From positions 124,001 through 188,000 of the forward strand of contig NZ_QQAV01000010.1 in assembly GCF_003350475.1 (NCBI RefSeq): 64,000 bases of DNA, given 5' to 3'. Position 1 is the first letter of the stretch. Every line of letters starts with the position of its first letter. Shown piece after piece: positions 1-6,978 of the stretch. Under the pieces are notes generated by a model. That model was not told where the DNA came from. It searched no databases and was given only the letters and a program-made list of their open reading frames with translations. The position numbers and the translations under genes are program-made. The DNA comes from Pseudacidovorax intermedius. Its GTDB lineage: Bacteria > Pseudomonadota > Gammaproteobacteria > Burkholderiales > Burkholderiaceae_C.

Positions 1-159
1 AACGCTTTCTTCATCCTCTTTTCTTTTCTCTTCTATAAGTAAACGACAACCATCTGCGATTGCAAGAAAGTCTGCACTCTTACGAACACCTGTGGGGATT
101 TTTTGAACTTGGAAACCTAGGCTTTCCAAGATCAACGGCGAAATCTCAGTGACAGACAT
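1..159 (-). CDS. Partial low-GC cargo gene, PD-(D/E)XK nuclease-like N-terminus
   Basis: Only the first 53 codons are in the window; the gene runs off the left edge. The ATG (159-157) lies 24 bp after the stop of phage gene D on the same strand. The visible part shows Asp30-Phe-Leu, then about 12 residues later Leu-Ile-Glu-Glu-Lys (Glu43, Lys45). This matches the D...(E)xK core spacing of PD-(D/E)XK nucleases and restriction endonucleases, where a hydrophobic strand leads into ExK. The DNA is strikingly AT-rich compared with the roughly 70% GC of gene D, which suggests separate acquisition. A nuclease or defence role is inferred from a short motif only. In P2 the next gene after D is the activator ogr, which this is not. 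Confidence 0.5.
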   Translation of the reverse strand, partial: MSVTEISPLILESLGFQVQKIPTGVRKSADFLAIADGCRLLIEEKRKEDEESV

Positions 160-183
160 ATTGCCACCACCATACCAGAAGAA

Positions 184-1386
184 TTATTCTGGATCAAAGT
201 TGTCCCCCGCCTCATCCCCACCTTCCACCCCCTCCGCCTGCAGCGTCTCCAGCGTCAGGGTGGACGTGTACCCGCCACCCGCCAGCGTATGCCGCACGCC
301 CGTGATGAGCCACGGCGTGGCGTCGATCTGCGGCTTGTACCCACGCACCACCACCGGCCGCTGCGGGCCCAGGTCGGCGCGGCCGTAGGCCAGGGTGATC
401 TCGAAGCTGAAGATGCCGCGTTGAACGCGTGCCCACTCCGCCCGCGCGGCGGCCAGGGCGTCGGACTCGCTGGCGTAGGTGGTGCGCAGGTCTTTGGCCC
501 GGCCGGTGATGCCGGCCACCACGGCGGTGCGCTTGCCCGTCTTGTGGTTGTTGTACCAGCAGCGCACGCCGCTGTAGCTGTCGCGGTCGGCGCGGGCGTA
601 GCGGTGGCTGTCGCCGGTGCTGCGCACCAGCAGCACGGGCGGCAGGGCCTTGCCGCTGGGTGTGCGGGGCAGGCGCTTTTGCGAAAGCAGCAGGGTGCCG
701 GCCTTCACAGTGGCGATGCAGTCGAAGGTGTTGGCCAGGCGGCGCAGAAAGCTCGCATCGCTCTCCTGCGCCTGATCGGCGTGCTTCACCTTGCGGGCGC
801 CCACGGCCTTGTCGATGCTGTGCTTGAGGCCGTTGCGCAGCGCAATGGCGGCCACGATCTGGCCCAGGGTGGTCTGGTGGTAGCTGATCTCGCGCAGCTG
901 CCGTAGCCCGTCCAGCAGGTTGGCGGCGTGCGCGCGCAGGGTGATGGTGTCGGGCGCGCCGCTGTATTCGACGGCCTGGATGGTGTAGCTGCCCTTGTCC
1001 ACCAGCCCCAGCGGAAAGCCGCCGGCCGCCGCGGCGCCGGCCTGGCCGGGGGCGCCGGTGGTGTCGGCCACCCAGCCCACGGCCACGGTCAGGGTGTCGC
1101 CGGTGCTGGGCAGGGCCACGCGGCCGTCGTGGTCGCTGATGACCAGCTCCACCTCGTCGGCGTCCTGGCTGCGGTTGTCGGTGATGGTCAGGCTGACCAG
1201 GCGCGGTGCCACGCGGGCGCTGATGTCCTGCCCGTTGACGGTGACGCGCCACACCGGCCGCAGGTGCGGGCCGCCGCGCGCGGGGCTCAGGCCCGTGGTG
1301 TTGGTGGCGGGCAGGGTGGCGGCGATGGCGTCCACGTCGCGGCCGGCGGCGGCGGTGCTGGTGCTGTTGGCGGCGGTGCTCATCAC
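184..1386 (-). CDS. D: Phage late control / tail hub protein gpD
   Basis: This 400-residue protein is of the P2 gpD type, the hub/baseplate protein at the tail tip that joins spike and tube. The order U then D at the end of the tail operon is as in P2. Residues 45-100 (V-T-V-N-G-Q-D-I-S followed by a Leu-x-Ile-x-Asp strand and 'ADEVELVISD') are typical of the gp27-like barrel at the start of this family. The start codon overlaps the stop of gpU by four bases. The C-terminus ends in an acidic tail. The name 'late control' is historical in P2. Confidence 0.9.
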   Translation of the reverse strand: MMSTAANSTSTAAAGRDVDAIAATLPATNTTGLSPARGGPHLRPVWRVTVNGQDISARVAPRLVSLTITDNRSQDADEVELVISDHDGRVALPSTGDTLTVAVGWVADTTGAPGQAGAAAAGGFPLGLVDKGSYTIQAVEYSGAPDTITLRAHAANLLDGLRQLREISYHQTTLGQIVAAIALRNGLKHSIDKAVGARKVKHADQAQESDASFLRRLANTFDCIATVKAGTLLLSQKRLPRTPSGKALPPVLLVRSTGDSHRYARADRDSYSGVRCWYNNHKTGKRTAVVAGITGRAKDLRTTYASESDALAAARAEWARVQRGIFSFEITLAYGRADLGPQRPVVVRGYKPQIDATPWLITGVRHTLAGGGYTSTLTLETLQAEGVEGGDEAGDNFDPE

Positions 1387-1823
1387 TGCAGGGCGGTCTG
1401 CTCGGGCGTCACCAGGTCGCCCATGGCGTCGGCGCGGCCATCGTCGTCCATGTCCACGCGGCGCAGGCCGATGGAAAACTCCACCTTGCGCGGCGATCCG
1501 TCCTCGAAGAACAGGGACTTGGTCTCTTCGATCTCGGTGATGACGAAGGCGCCGTAGATGGTGCCGGTGCCTTCCACCAACGCATAGGCCCGGCCGGTGT
1601 TGGCCATGTAGCGCAGGTCATCGAGGTGCAGGTGGCTCCCCGCAAACTCGGGCACCACGCTGCCGTCGAGGGTGATGGTGTCTTCCCCTGGGCCAAGGTA
1701 CTGGGACGCGTCTCGCGCGCCCACCAAGGCCTGCGTAGGGTGCTTCCACGCCGTGCGGCGCTTGAGCTGCTGATAGGCCAGGGTGTCGAGCTGAAACACG
1801 AACTGGCCGATGCACATCATCAT
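1383..1823 (-). CDS. U: Phage tail protein gpU
   Basis: At 146 residues it has the usual length for P2 gpU, a tail terminator/assembly protein. It carries the characteristic opening with two short hydrophobic strands ('GQFVFQLDT') followed by a basic patch (Lys-Arg-Arg), then 'TITLDGSVVPEF'. It sits between the tape measure gene T and gene D and overlaps D by four bases. The first three codons are all ATG, so the exact start could be any of them. Confidence 0.9.
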   Translation of the reverse strand: MMMCIGQFVFQLDTLAYQQLKRRTAWKHPTQALVGARDASQYLGPGEDTITLDGSVVPEFAGSHLHLDDLRYMANTGRAYALVEGTGTIYGAFVITEIEETKSLFFEDGSPRKVEFSIGLRRVDMDDDGRADAMGDLVTPEQTALQ

Positions 1824-1844
1824 GGCTGGGGGCTCCGGGGTGGG

Positions 1845-4397
1845 TCAGTTGCCGTAGTCGACATACGCGCCGCGCAGGCGGGCGGCCTTGGCCTGCTCGT
1901 GCCTGGCCAGCTCGGCCCGCACGAGCTGGGCGATGGCGGCCGGGTCCACGCCGGCGCCGGCCTGGATGGTGAGGTGCACCGTGTCGCCCTGCACCACCAG
2001 GCTGGGGCCGGTGTTGCGCGCGCTGGCCAGCGGGGCGTGGGCGGGGGCCGGGGCGCCCAGACCCGCGGGCTGGCCCACGGCCGGCAGCGCCATGGCGGGC
2101 AGGGCCACCAGGCTGGCCGCGGCCATCCCCAGCGCCGCGGCGCGCACCTGCGGCGCGGTGCGGTCGATGCCCAGCGCGGCGCCCTGGGCGATGTTGGCTC
2201 CGGCCTCGATGAATACCCGGCTGGGGGAGCGGATGCCGAGCTTGTCTTTGAACCAGCCCACGGCCCCGTCTGCCGCCTGGCCGATGGCGTCGCGCACCAG
2301 GCTGATGCGGTTGGTGATGCCGTTGGCCAGGCCCTGGATGATGTTGGCGCCGAACTCGAAGAAGCGTTGGGGCAGGGTGGCCAGGGTGGCCGTGACGTCG
2401 CTCCACAGCCCGCCGAGGGTGGTGGTGATGCCCTGCCAGGTCCGCTGCGCCCAGCCCATGAGGCGGTCAAAGGCGGCGCCCACCGCGGCCACGCCTGCGG
2501 CGAAGGCAGCCGACAAGTCTTGCCATAGCGCTATGGCGCCGGCGCGCACATCGTCCCAGCGGGTGTACAGGAGGTAAGCGGCCACGGCCAGGGCGGTCAG
2601 TGCCAGGCCCATGGGCGTGAATATGAGCCCGCGCATCACCAGGGCCAGCCCGCGCAGTGCGGTGCTGGCGGTGCCGATGTTGAGGCCCAGCAGGCCGAAC
2701 ACGGCGCGCGCCATGGCGAAGGGGCCGAGCACCGCGGCGGCCATGATCTTGAGCACGCCGAACACCATCAGCAGCCCCGCGATGGCGGCCACGGTGCGCA
2801 CGATGGCGGCGGTCAGGGCGGGGTGTTCCTTCACCCAGTTGCCGATGGCGGCCGAGGTGTCGCCCAGCCACTGGATGAGGCCCTTGGCGTCGCCGGCGAT
2901 GGTCTCGCCGATGCTCGCCAGCACGTTGGTGGCACTGCCCTGGGCGGCTTCGAGCACGTTCGACAGGGTGGCCAGCTGCACGTCCACACGCTTGCGCAGG
3001 TCGGCCTGGGCGGCCATCTTGGCGGCCACCTCTTCATAGCCGGCGCGACCCTTCTCCATGATGGTGTTGATGACCTGCAGGTTCTCGGCGTCGTCGCCGA
3101 ACACCTCTTTGATGATGGAAATGCGTTGGGTGTCGCTGCCGATGGTCTTGAGCTTTTCGAGCTGCGCGAAGAGGTTGTCCAGCCCCGCGAAGTTGCCCGC
3201 CTTGTCGGTGAAGCTGAGCGCGAAGCCGGCATGCGCCTGGGCGAGCATCTTGTTGGCCTTGCCCACCTTCTTCTCGTCCAGCCCGGCCTGGAACATCTTG
3301 CGGATGGCGTTGCCGGCGGATTCGCCGCGCATGCCGGTCTGGTCCATCATGACCAGCAGCGGGGCCAGGGTGTTGGCGGCCTGCACGCCCTTCTGCTTGA
3401 GGATGCCGAGCACGGGCGACATCTTCGAAAAGCCCTGCAGCATGTTGCCGGAGTCCACGCCCAGGTAGAAGGTGCGTTGGATCATGTCCATCAGCCCCAG
3501 CATCTCGGTCTCGGTGCTCTGGGTGGCGTCCTGCATCTTGGCGGCGAACTCGGCCGCCTCGGTCACCGGCATGCGCAGCTGCACGCCCAGCAGGGCCGCG
3601 GCCTCGCCGGTGCCGCCCAGGATGGTCTGCGCGCTCAAGCCCTGGCGCTTGAGCATAGTCATCATCTCCAGGAAGTCGGCGGTGGTGCCGGGCAGGCGGT
3701 CGCCCAGGCGCGTGGCCAGCTCGGTGATGCGCTGCAGCTCTTCGGGCGCACTGCCATCGGCCACCATCATGCTGGCCTTGAGCTGGGTGGCGGCGTTCTC
3801 CTGATCGCTGTAGGCGCCCAGGGTGCGCTGTACCGGCGCCGCGGCGGCACGGCCGGCCACGACGGCCGCCGCGCCCGTGGCGCCGAGCATGGCGGCGCGG
3901 CCCAGGGCCTGGCTGCGCTTGTCGCGCACCTCGGCCAGGGCCTGCAGCCGGGCGCGCTGCGCGGCCATGCTGGCATTCGTTGCTTCGATGTCGGCCTTGA
4001 GGCGCTGTTGCGCCGCACCCAGATTGCCCAGGCCGGCCTTGCGTGCGGTGGCCTGCAGCTCGTCCAGGCGCTCGCGCTGGCGGTTGTAGGCGATGGTCTG
4101 GGTGGTGAGCTGCTGCGACAGCTTGGCGGCCTGCTTGCTGTGCACGCCCTCGGCCGCGATGACGGCGCCGAGCTGCGCGTCCAGTTGCTTGAGGCTGCGG
4201 GTCTGGTTGTCGAGCGCGGCCTGCTGCTTCTGGATGCCCTCTACCTGCTGCTGCTGTCGCTCCAGCCCGCGCAGCGCCTCGCGCGACTGCTTGAGGCTGG
4301 CGGCCAGGGCCTTGCTTTGCCGGTCCACGCCGCGCAGCGGGGCCATGGCCTTGTCCACCATGGACAGGATGATTTCGAGTTTCAGAGGGCCTGCCAT
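1845..4397 (-). CDS. T: Phage tail tape measure protein gpT
   Basis: This 850-residue tape measure protein sets tail length and is probably ejected during DNA entry. Residues 1-160 are strongly coiled-coil (Gln/Lys/Ala/Leu heptads), followed by an Ala/Gly-rich hydrophobic stretch. The central region contains the phage tail-tape-measure family core (an 'LATRLGDRLPGT' region around residues 230-250). Several long hydrophobic segments lie around residues 500-620 ('TVAAIAGLLMVFGVL', 'FTPMGLALTALAVAAYLLY'). The gene follows E/E' and precedes U, as in P2. Confidence 0.93.
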   Translation of the reverse strand: MAGPLKLEIILSMVDKAMAPLRGVDRQSKALAASLKQSREALRGLERQQQQVEGIQKQQAALDNQTRSLKQLDAQLGAVIAAEGVHSKQAAKLSQQLTTQTIAYNRQRERLDELQATARKAGLGNLGAAQQRLKADIEATNASMAAQRARLQALAEVRDKRSQALGRAAMLGATGAAAVVAGRAAAAPVQRTLGAYSDQENAATQLKASMMVADGSAPEELQRITELATRLGDRLPGTTADFLEMMTMLKRQGLSAQTILGGTGEAAALLGVQLRMPVTEAAEFAAKMQDATQSTETEMLGLMDMIQRTFYLGVDSGNMLQGFSKMSPVLGILKQKGVQAANTLAPLLVMMDQTGMRGESAGNAIRKMFQAGLDEKKVGKANKMLAQAHAGFALSFTDKAGNFAGLDNLFAQLEKLKTIGSDTQRISIIKEVFGDDAENLQVINTIMEKGRAGYEEVAAKMAAQADLRKRVDVQLATLSNVLEAAQGSATNVLASIGETIAGDAKGLIQWLGDTSAAIGNWVKEHPALTAAIVRTVAAIAGLLMVFGVLKIMAAAVLGPFAMARAVFGLLGLNIGTASTALRGLALVMRGLIFTPMGLALTALAVAAYLLYTRWDDVRAGAIALWQDLSAAFAAGVAAVGAAFDRLMGWAQRTWQGITTTLGGLWSDVTATLATLPQRFFEFGANIIQGLANGITNRISLVRDAIGQAADGAVGWFKDKLGIRSPSRVFIEAGANIAQGAALGIDRTAPQVRAAALGMAAASLVALPAMALPAVGQPAGLGAPAPAHAPLASARNTGPSLVVQGDTVHLTIQAGAGVDPAAIAQLVRAELARHEQAKAARLRGAYVDYGN

Positions 4398-4430
4398 GGC
4401 GGGGGTGCGGGGTTGTCGTGGTTGGTGGGG

Positions 4431-4553
4431 CTACTCGGGCGGCTTGGCCTCGTGGCGGACGCGGGCGCGCTCACGCCAGCGCATCAGCTCGGGCAGCTCC
4501 ATGCCGTCCATGTGGCAGGGCGCCCAGCCGAACACCAGCGCGATGTCGGCCAT
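4431..4553 (-). CDS. Phage tail protein gpE' (downstream half of E+E')
   Basis: This short 40-codon reading frame begins MADIALVFGW and ends RHEAKPPE; it contains the GpE-family 'ALVFGW.P..M..M...EL..WRERA' pattern. It lies between E and T in the -1 frame relative to E and stays open upstream to the slippery site at 4601-4607. It is therefore most likely made as the C-terminal extension of an E+E' fusion, the tail-assembly chaperone of P2-like phages, rather than from its own ATG. No good ribosome binding site precedes the ATG. It was found by reading the gap between genes. Confidence 0.8.
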   Translation of the reverse strand: MADIALVFGWAPCHMDGMELPELMRWRERARVRHEAKPPE

Positions 4554-4561
4554 GAGGTCCT

Positions 4562-4942
4562 CTACGTCTGCGGGAAGTCCGCCCGGATGCTCCTGCGCAC
4601 GAAAAAAGTGGCCACCCGCGCGCCCAGCTCCACCAGGTCGGCGGGGTCGAGCTGCTCCACGTCGTGCGGGGTCAGCGTGGGCGTGGTGATGCGCGGGAGC
4701 AACTGCTGCAGGGCGTTGGCGTTGAGCTGCAGCACCTCGGCCAGGTTCAGGCCGCGCAGCTCGCCGGCGCGGGGCTTGCGCAGGGTGATGGTGGCAATGG
4801 TGGTGTCGCCGCGCTGCAGGGGCTCGTCGAGGGTGATGGTGTTGGCGTCGGCCGGGGTGGGGGTGGCTTGGGTGGTCATGGTGGTAGATGGGCGAGGGGG
4901 TGCGGAAGGGGCGGGCGGGGGCGTGGCGATGCGGCGCGTCAT
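4562..4942 (-). CDS. E: Phage tail assembly chaperone gpE
   Basis: The frame encodes 126 residues from ATG 4942, or 105 from the internal ATG at 4879. The 4942 start is chosen because it overlaps the stop of FII as ATGA, but the shorter form is nearer the usual gpE length. The core 'ITLDEPLQRGDTTIATITLR' followed by 'LRGLNL' is characteristic of phage tail assembly chaperones that act on the tape measure protein. Its 3' end carries a run of six T (coding strand) where ribosomes can slip into E'. It sits between FII and T. Confidence 0.85.
   Translation of the reverse strand: MTRRIATPPPAPSAPPRPSTTMTTQATPTPADANTITLDEPLQRGDTTIATITLRKPRAGELRGLNLAEVLQLNANALQQLLPRITTPTLTPHDVEQLDPADLVELGARVATFFVRRSIRADFPQT
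4601..4607 (-). promoter_or_regulatory. Slippery heptamer for -1 ribosomal frameshift, E to E'
   Basis: On the coding strand the sequence reads T TTT TTC in the zero frame of E (codons ACT-TTT-TTC). This fits the X-XXY-YYZ rule for -1 slippage. After a one-base backward slip the frame reads through into E' with no stop (Phe-Phe-Arg-Ala-Gln-Glu-His...). P2 E/E' and lambda G/GT use the same strategy. I worked out the frame relation directly: E codons start at coordinates equal to 1 modulo 3, E' codons at 2 modulo 3. Confidence 0.85.
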
Positions 4943-5448
4943 AGGCCGATGGCGCGGCGGATTTCGGTCAGCACGTCGGTGCCGTTGACGCGGAAGATCA
5001 GGCCTGGCACGTCGATCTCCATGACTTCGGCACCGTCGACGGTGAGCTTGTAGTAGCTGAGGGCGCAGCTGTATTTGTGCTCTGTCTTCTCGCCGGTCTT
5101 GGCGTCGCCCAGCTCGATCTCCTTGAGGCGGCCGCGGGTCAGGATCTCCAGCGCGTGCACGCTGCCGTCCGAGTCGTCTTGGTAGGCGCCGGCAAAGCGC
5201 CATTGGCTGGCGTTGTGGGCCACCACGCCAAAGCTGCGCAGCGCATCGACCATGAGGCCGCCGGCGGTGAACTGGAGTTCGAGCTTTTCGTGGCCGAGGT
5301 CGATTTCGATGGGGCCGTGCATGCCGCCGGCGCGGTATTCCTCGGTCTTGCGGGTGAGCTTGGGCAGGGTGACGCTGGGCACCAGGCCGACCCAGGATGC
5401 ACCGTCGCCGAAGAGGTTGAAGTTCTTGAGGCTGGAAGGGATGGACAT
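4939..5448 (-). CDS. FII: Phage major tail tube protein gpFII
   Basis: This 169-residue protein forms the inner tube of the contractile tail. It begins with 'SIPSSLKNFNLFGDG' and contains 'VTLPKLTRKTEEYRAGGMHG', both hallmarks of the P2 FII family, and has the usual length (P2 FII is about 170 residues). It follows the sheath gene FI by 29 bp. Its stop overlaps the likely ATG of E. Confidence 0.95.
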   Translation of the reverse strand: MSIPSSLKNFNLFGDGASWVGLVPSVTLPKLTRKTEEYRAGGMHGPIEIDLGHEKLELQFTAGGLMVDALRSFGVVAHNASQWRFAGAYQDDSDGSVHALEILTRGRLKEIELGDAKTGEKTEHKYSCALSYYKLTVDGAEVMEIDVPGLIFRVNGTDVLTEIRRAIGL

Positions 5449-5477
5449 GGAAAGGGGCTCCTACGTGGGCGGCGGGC

Positions 5478-6674
5478 TCAGTTGGCCTGAATGGCGGTGG
5501 CGAACTGGGCGAGGTAGCTGTCGGTGATCGACTGGTTGAAGATGAGGTTTTCCAGCGGCGGCACGGGCGTGTAGTCGTAGCTGATCTGCAGGCGGCCGTC
5601 TGCGAGGTCTTCCTTCTGGTTGAGGTCGGGGTCGAACCAGGCGCTCGCGCCGATGAGGTAGCCGCTGGTCACCAGGTCGCGGAATCGGCTGTTGATGTAG
5701 CCCAGCATGTCGCGCACGAGGCTGGGGTGCATGGGCTTGTCGATGAAGACGAAGTGCGCCTCGGCGATGGTGTCGGCCAGCACCTGGGCGGTGCGGGTGT
5801 AGTTCTCGAAAGGGAACTTGCCGCCCTTGGCCTCGCAGGTGCGGTTGCCCCAGAAGCGGTAGCCGCTGCGGCGGATGATGGTGGTGACCTCCAGCCCGTT
5901 GAGGTAGCCCGCATCGCTGGCCGGGTTCTGCAGGTCGAAGAACACCGGCACGCTGATGCCTTCCACGCCGTTGACGACGTAGTTCGACAGGGTCTTGTGC
6001 CAGCCGATGTCCTGATCGATCTTGGCGCGCACGCCCAGGGCGTTGGCCACGGCGCTGAGCGATGTCACGTCGTTGGTCTCGGTGTTCCAGCCCAGGAACT
6101 CGGGCCACAGCACCATGAGCTCGCGCGCGCCGAATTCCGCGCGGTAGGTGGTGGCCTGCTCCTTGGTCTTGGCGAGGTTGCCGTTGGGGTCGCGCGCGGC
6201 GGCGTAGACGAAGCCGCGCAGGGCCTGCGCGGCCGTCACCAGGGCGTTGGTGACGGCCTTGGTGTCCAGCCCCGGCGCGCCCAGGATGCGCGGCTTGACG
6301 CCCAGCGCACTCTCGGCCGAGAGCAGCGCCTGGATGCCGGTGGGGTGGCCATCGGCGCCCACGGTGCCGATGACGTTGGTGGTGGTGGCCGCCGCGTCGG
6401 CGCCCGGCGTGACGCGCACCACCACGACGACGGCGCGGCATTGGTTGCCGATGGCGCGCAGCGCAGCCGCCAGCGTGCCGCCGGCGCCGGCCTTGCCGAT
6501 GCTGCCCGCGGGGTTGGTGAGCAGCACCGGGGTGTTGATGGGGAAGGCGTCGTCGTCGGCGTTGGGCGCCGTGGCCACCAGGCCGATGACGGCGGTGGAG
6601 ACGACGCGGATGGCGGCGCCGGTGCCCGTGGTCTCGATGACGCGGACGCCGTGGTGGTACTCGGTGGATGCCAT
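5478..6674 (-). CDS. FI: Phage contractile tail sheath protein gpFI
   Basis: At 398 residues it matches P2 FI, the contractile sheath around the tube. The N-terminus 'YHHGVRVIETTGTGAAIRVV' is the classic sheath start. The C-terminal 'SRFRDLVTSGYLIGASAWFD' and 'ISYDYTPVPPLENLIFNQ' belong to the conserved core domain. It is the first gene of the F operon, paired with FII downstream. Confidence 0.96.
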   Translation of the reverse strand: MASTEYHHGVRVIETTGTGAAIRVVSTAVIGLVATAPNADDDAFPINTPVLLTNPAGSIGKAGAGGTLAAALRAIGNQCRAVVVVVRVTPGADAAATTTNVIGTVGADGHPTGIQALLSAESALGVKPRILGAPGLDTKAVTNALVTAAQALRGFVYAAARDPNGNLAKTKEQATTYRAEFGARELMVLWPEFLGWNTETNDVTSLSAVANALGVRAKIDQDIGWHKTLSNYVVNGVEGISVPVFFDLQNPASDAGYLNGLEVTTIIRRSGYRFWGNRTCEAKGGKFPFENYTRTAQVLADTIAEAHFVFIDKPMHPSLVRDMLGYINSRFRDLVTSGYLIGASAWFDPDLNQKEDLADGRLQISYDYTPVPPLENLIFNQSITDSYLAQFATAIQAN

Positions 6675-6713
6675 GGGGTTCCTTGCTTGGGGTGTGACAG
6701 CGGATGGATGGGG

Positions 6714-6929
6714 TCAGGCCTGGGCGGCGTCTGGTGCGTGCGCCAGGGCGGGGGCGGCGGGCACGATGGCCGGGGCGGCCTGGGCGTGGGCCGTGGCCTC
6801 TTGCGTGCGGAGCTGCGCGCTCAGCTCCTCGATGAGCGGGGCCACCTCGCGGTAGGGCCGAGCGGCCAGGCAGTCGAGGATGAAGGCGGCCGATTCGGCC
6901 GTGACGGTGAGGGTGCGCAGGGGCGGCAT
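6714..6929 (-). CDS. Small phage protein between tail fibre and sheath
   Basis: This 71-residue protein starts MPPLRTLTVTAESAAFI and ends in a low-complexity Ala/Pro-rich tail. It occupies the place of gene G, the fibre assembly chaperone of P2, but does not resemble gpG in length or sequence. It may be a replacement fibre chaperone or simply a small late protein. No Shine-Dalgarno is evident. The frame fits cleanly between FI and the fibre gene. No family is recognised. Confidence 0.55.
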   Translation of the reverse strand: MPPLRTLTVTAESAAFILDCLAARPYREVAPLIEELSAQLRTQEATAHAQAAPAIVPAAPALAHAPDAAQA

Positions 6930-6978
6930 GGCGAAAGGAGGGAGTCGACTGGTGGGGAGTGGGGGGCGGCGCTGTGCC

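Noticed and set aside
2823-4988. A 721-codon plus-strand frame opposite the tape measure gene
   Set aside because: Antisense shadow of gpT and gpE with no family features.
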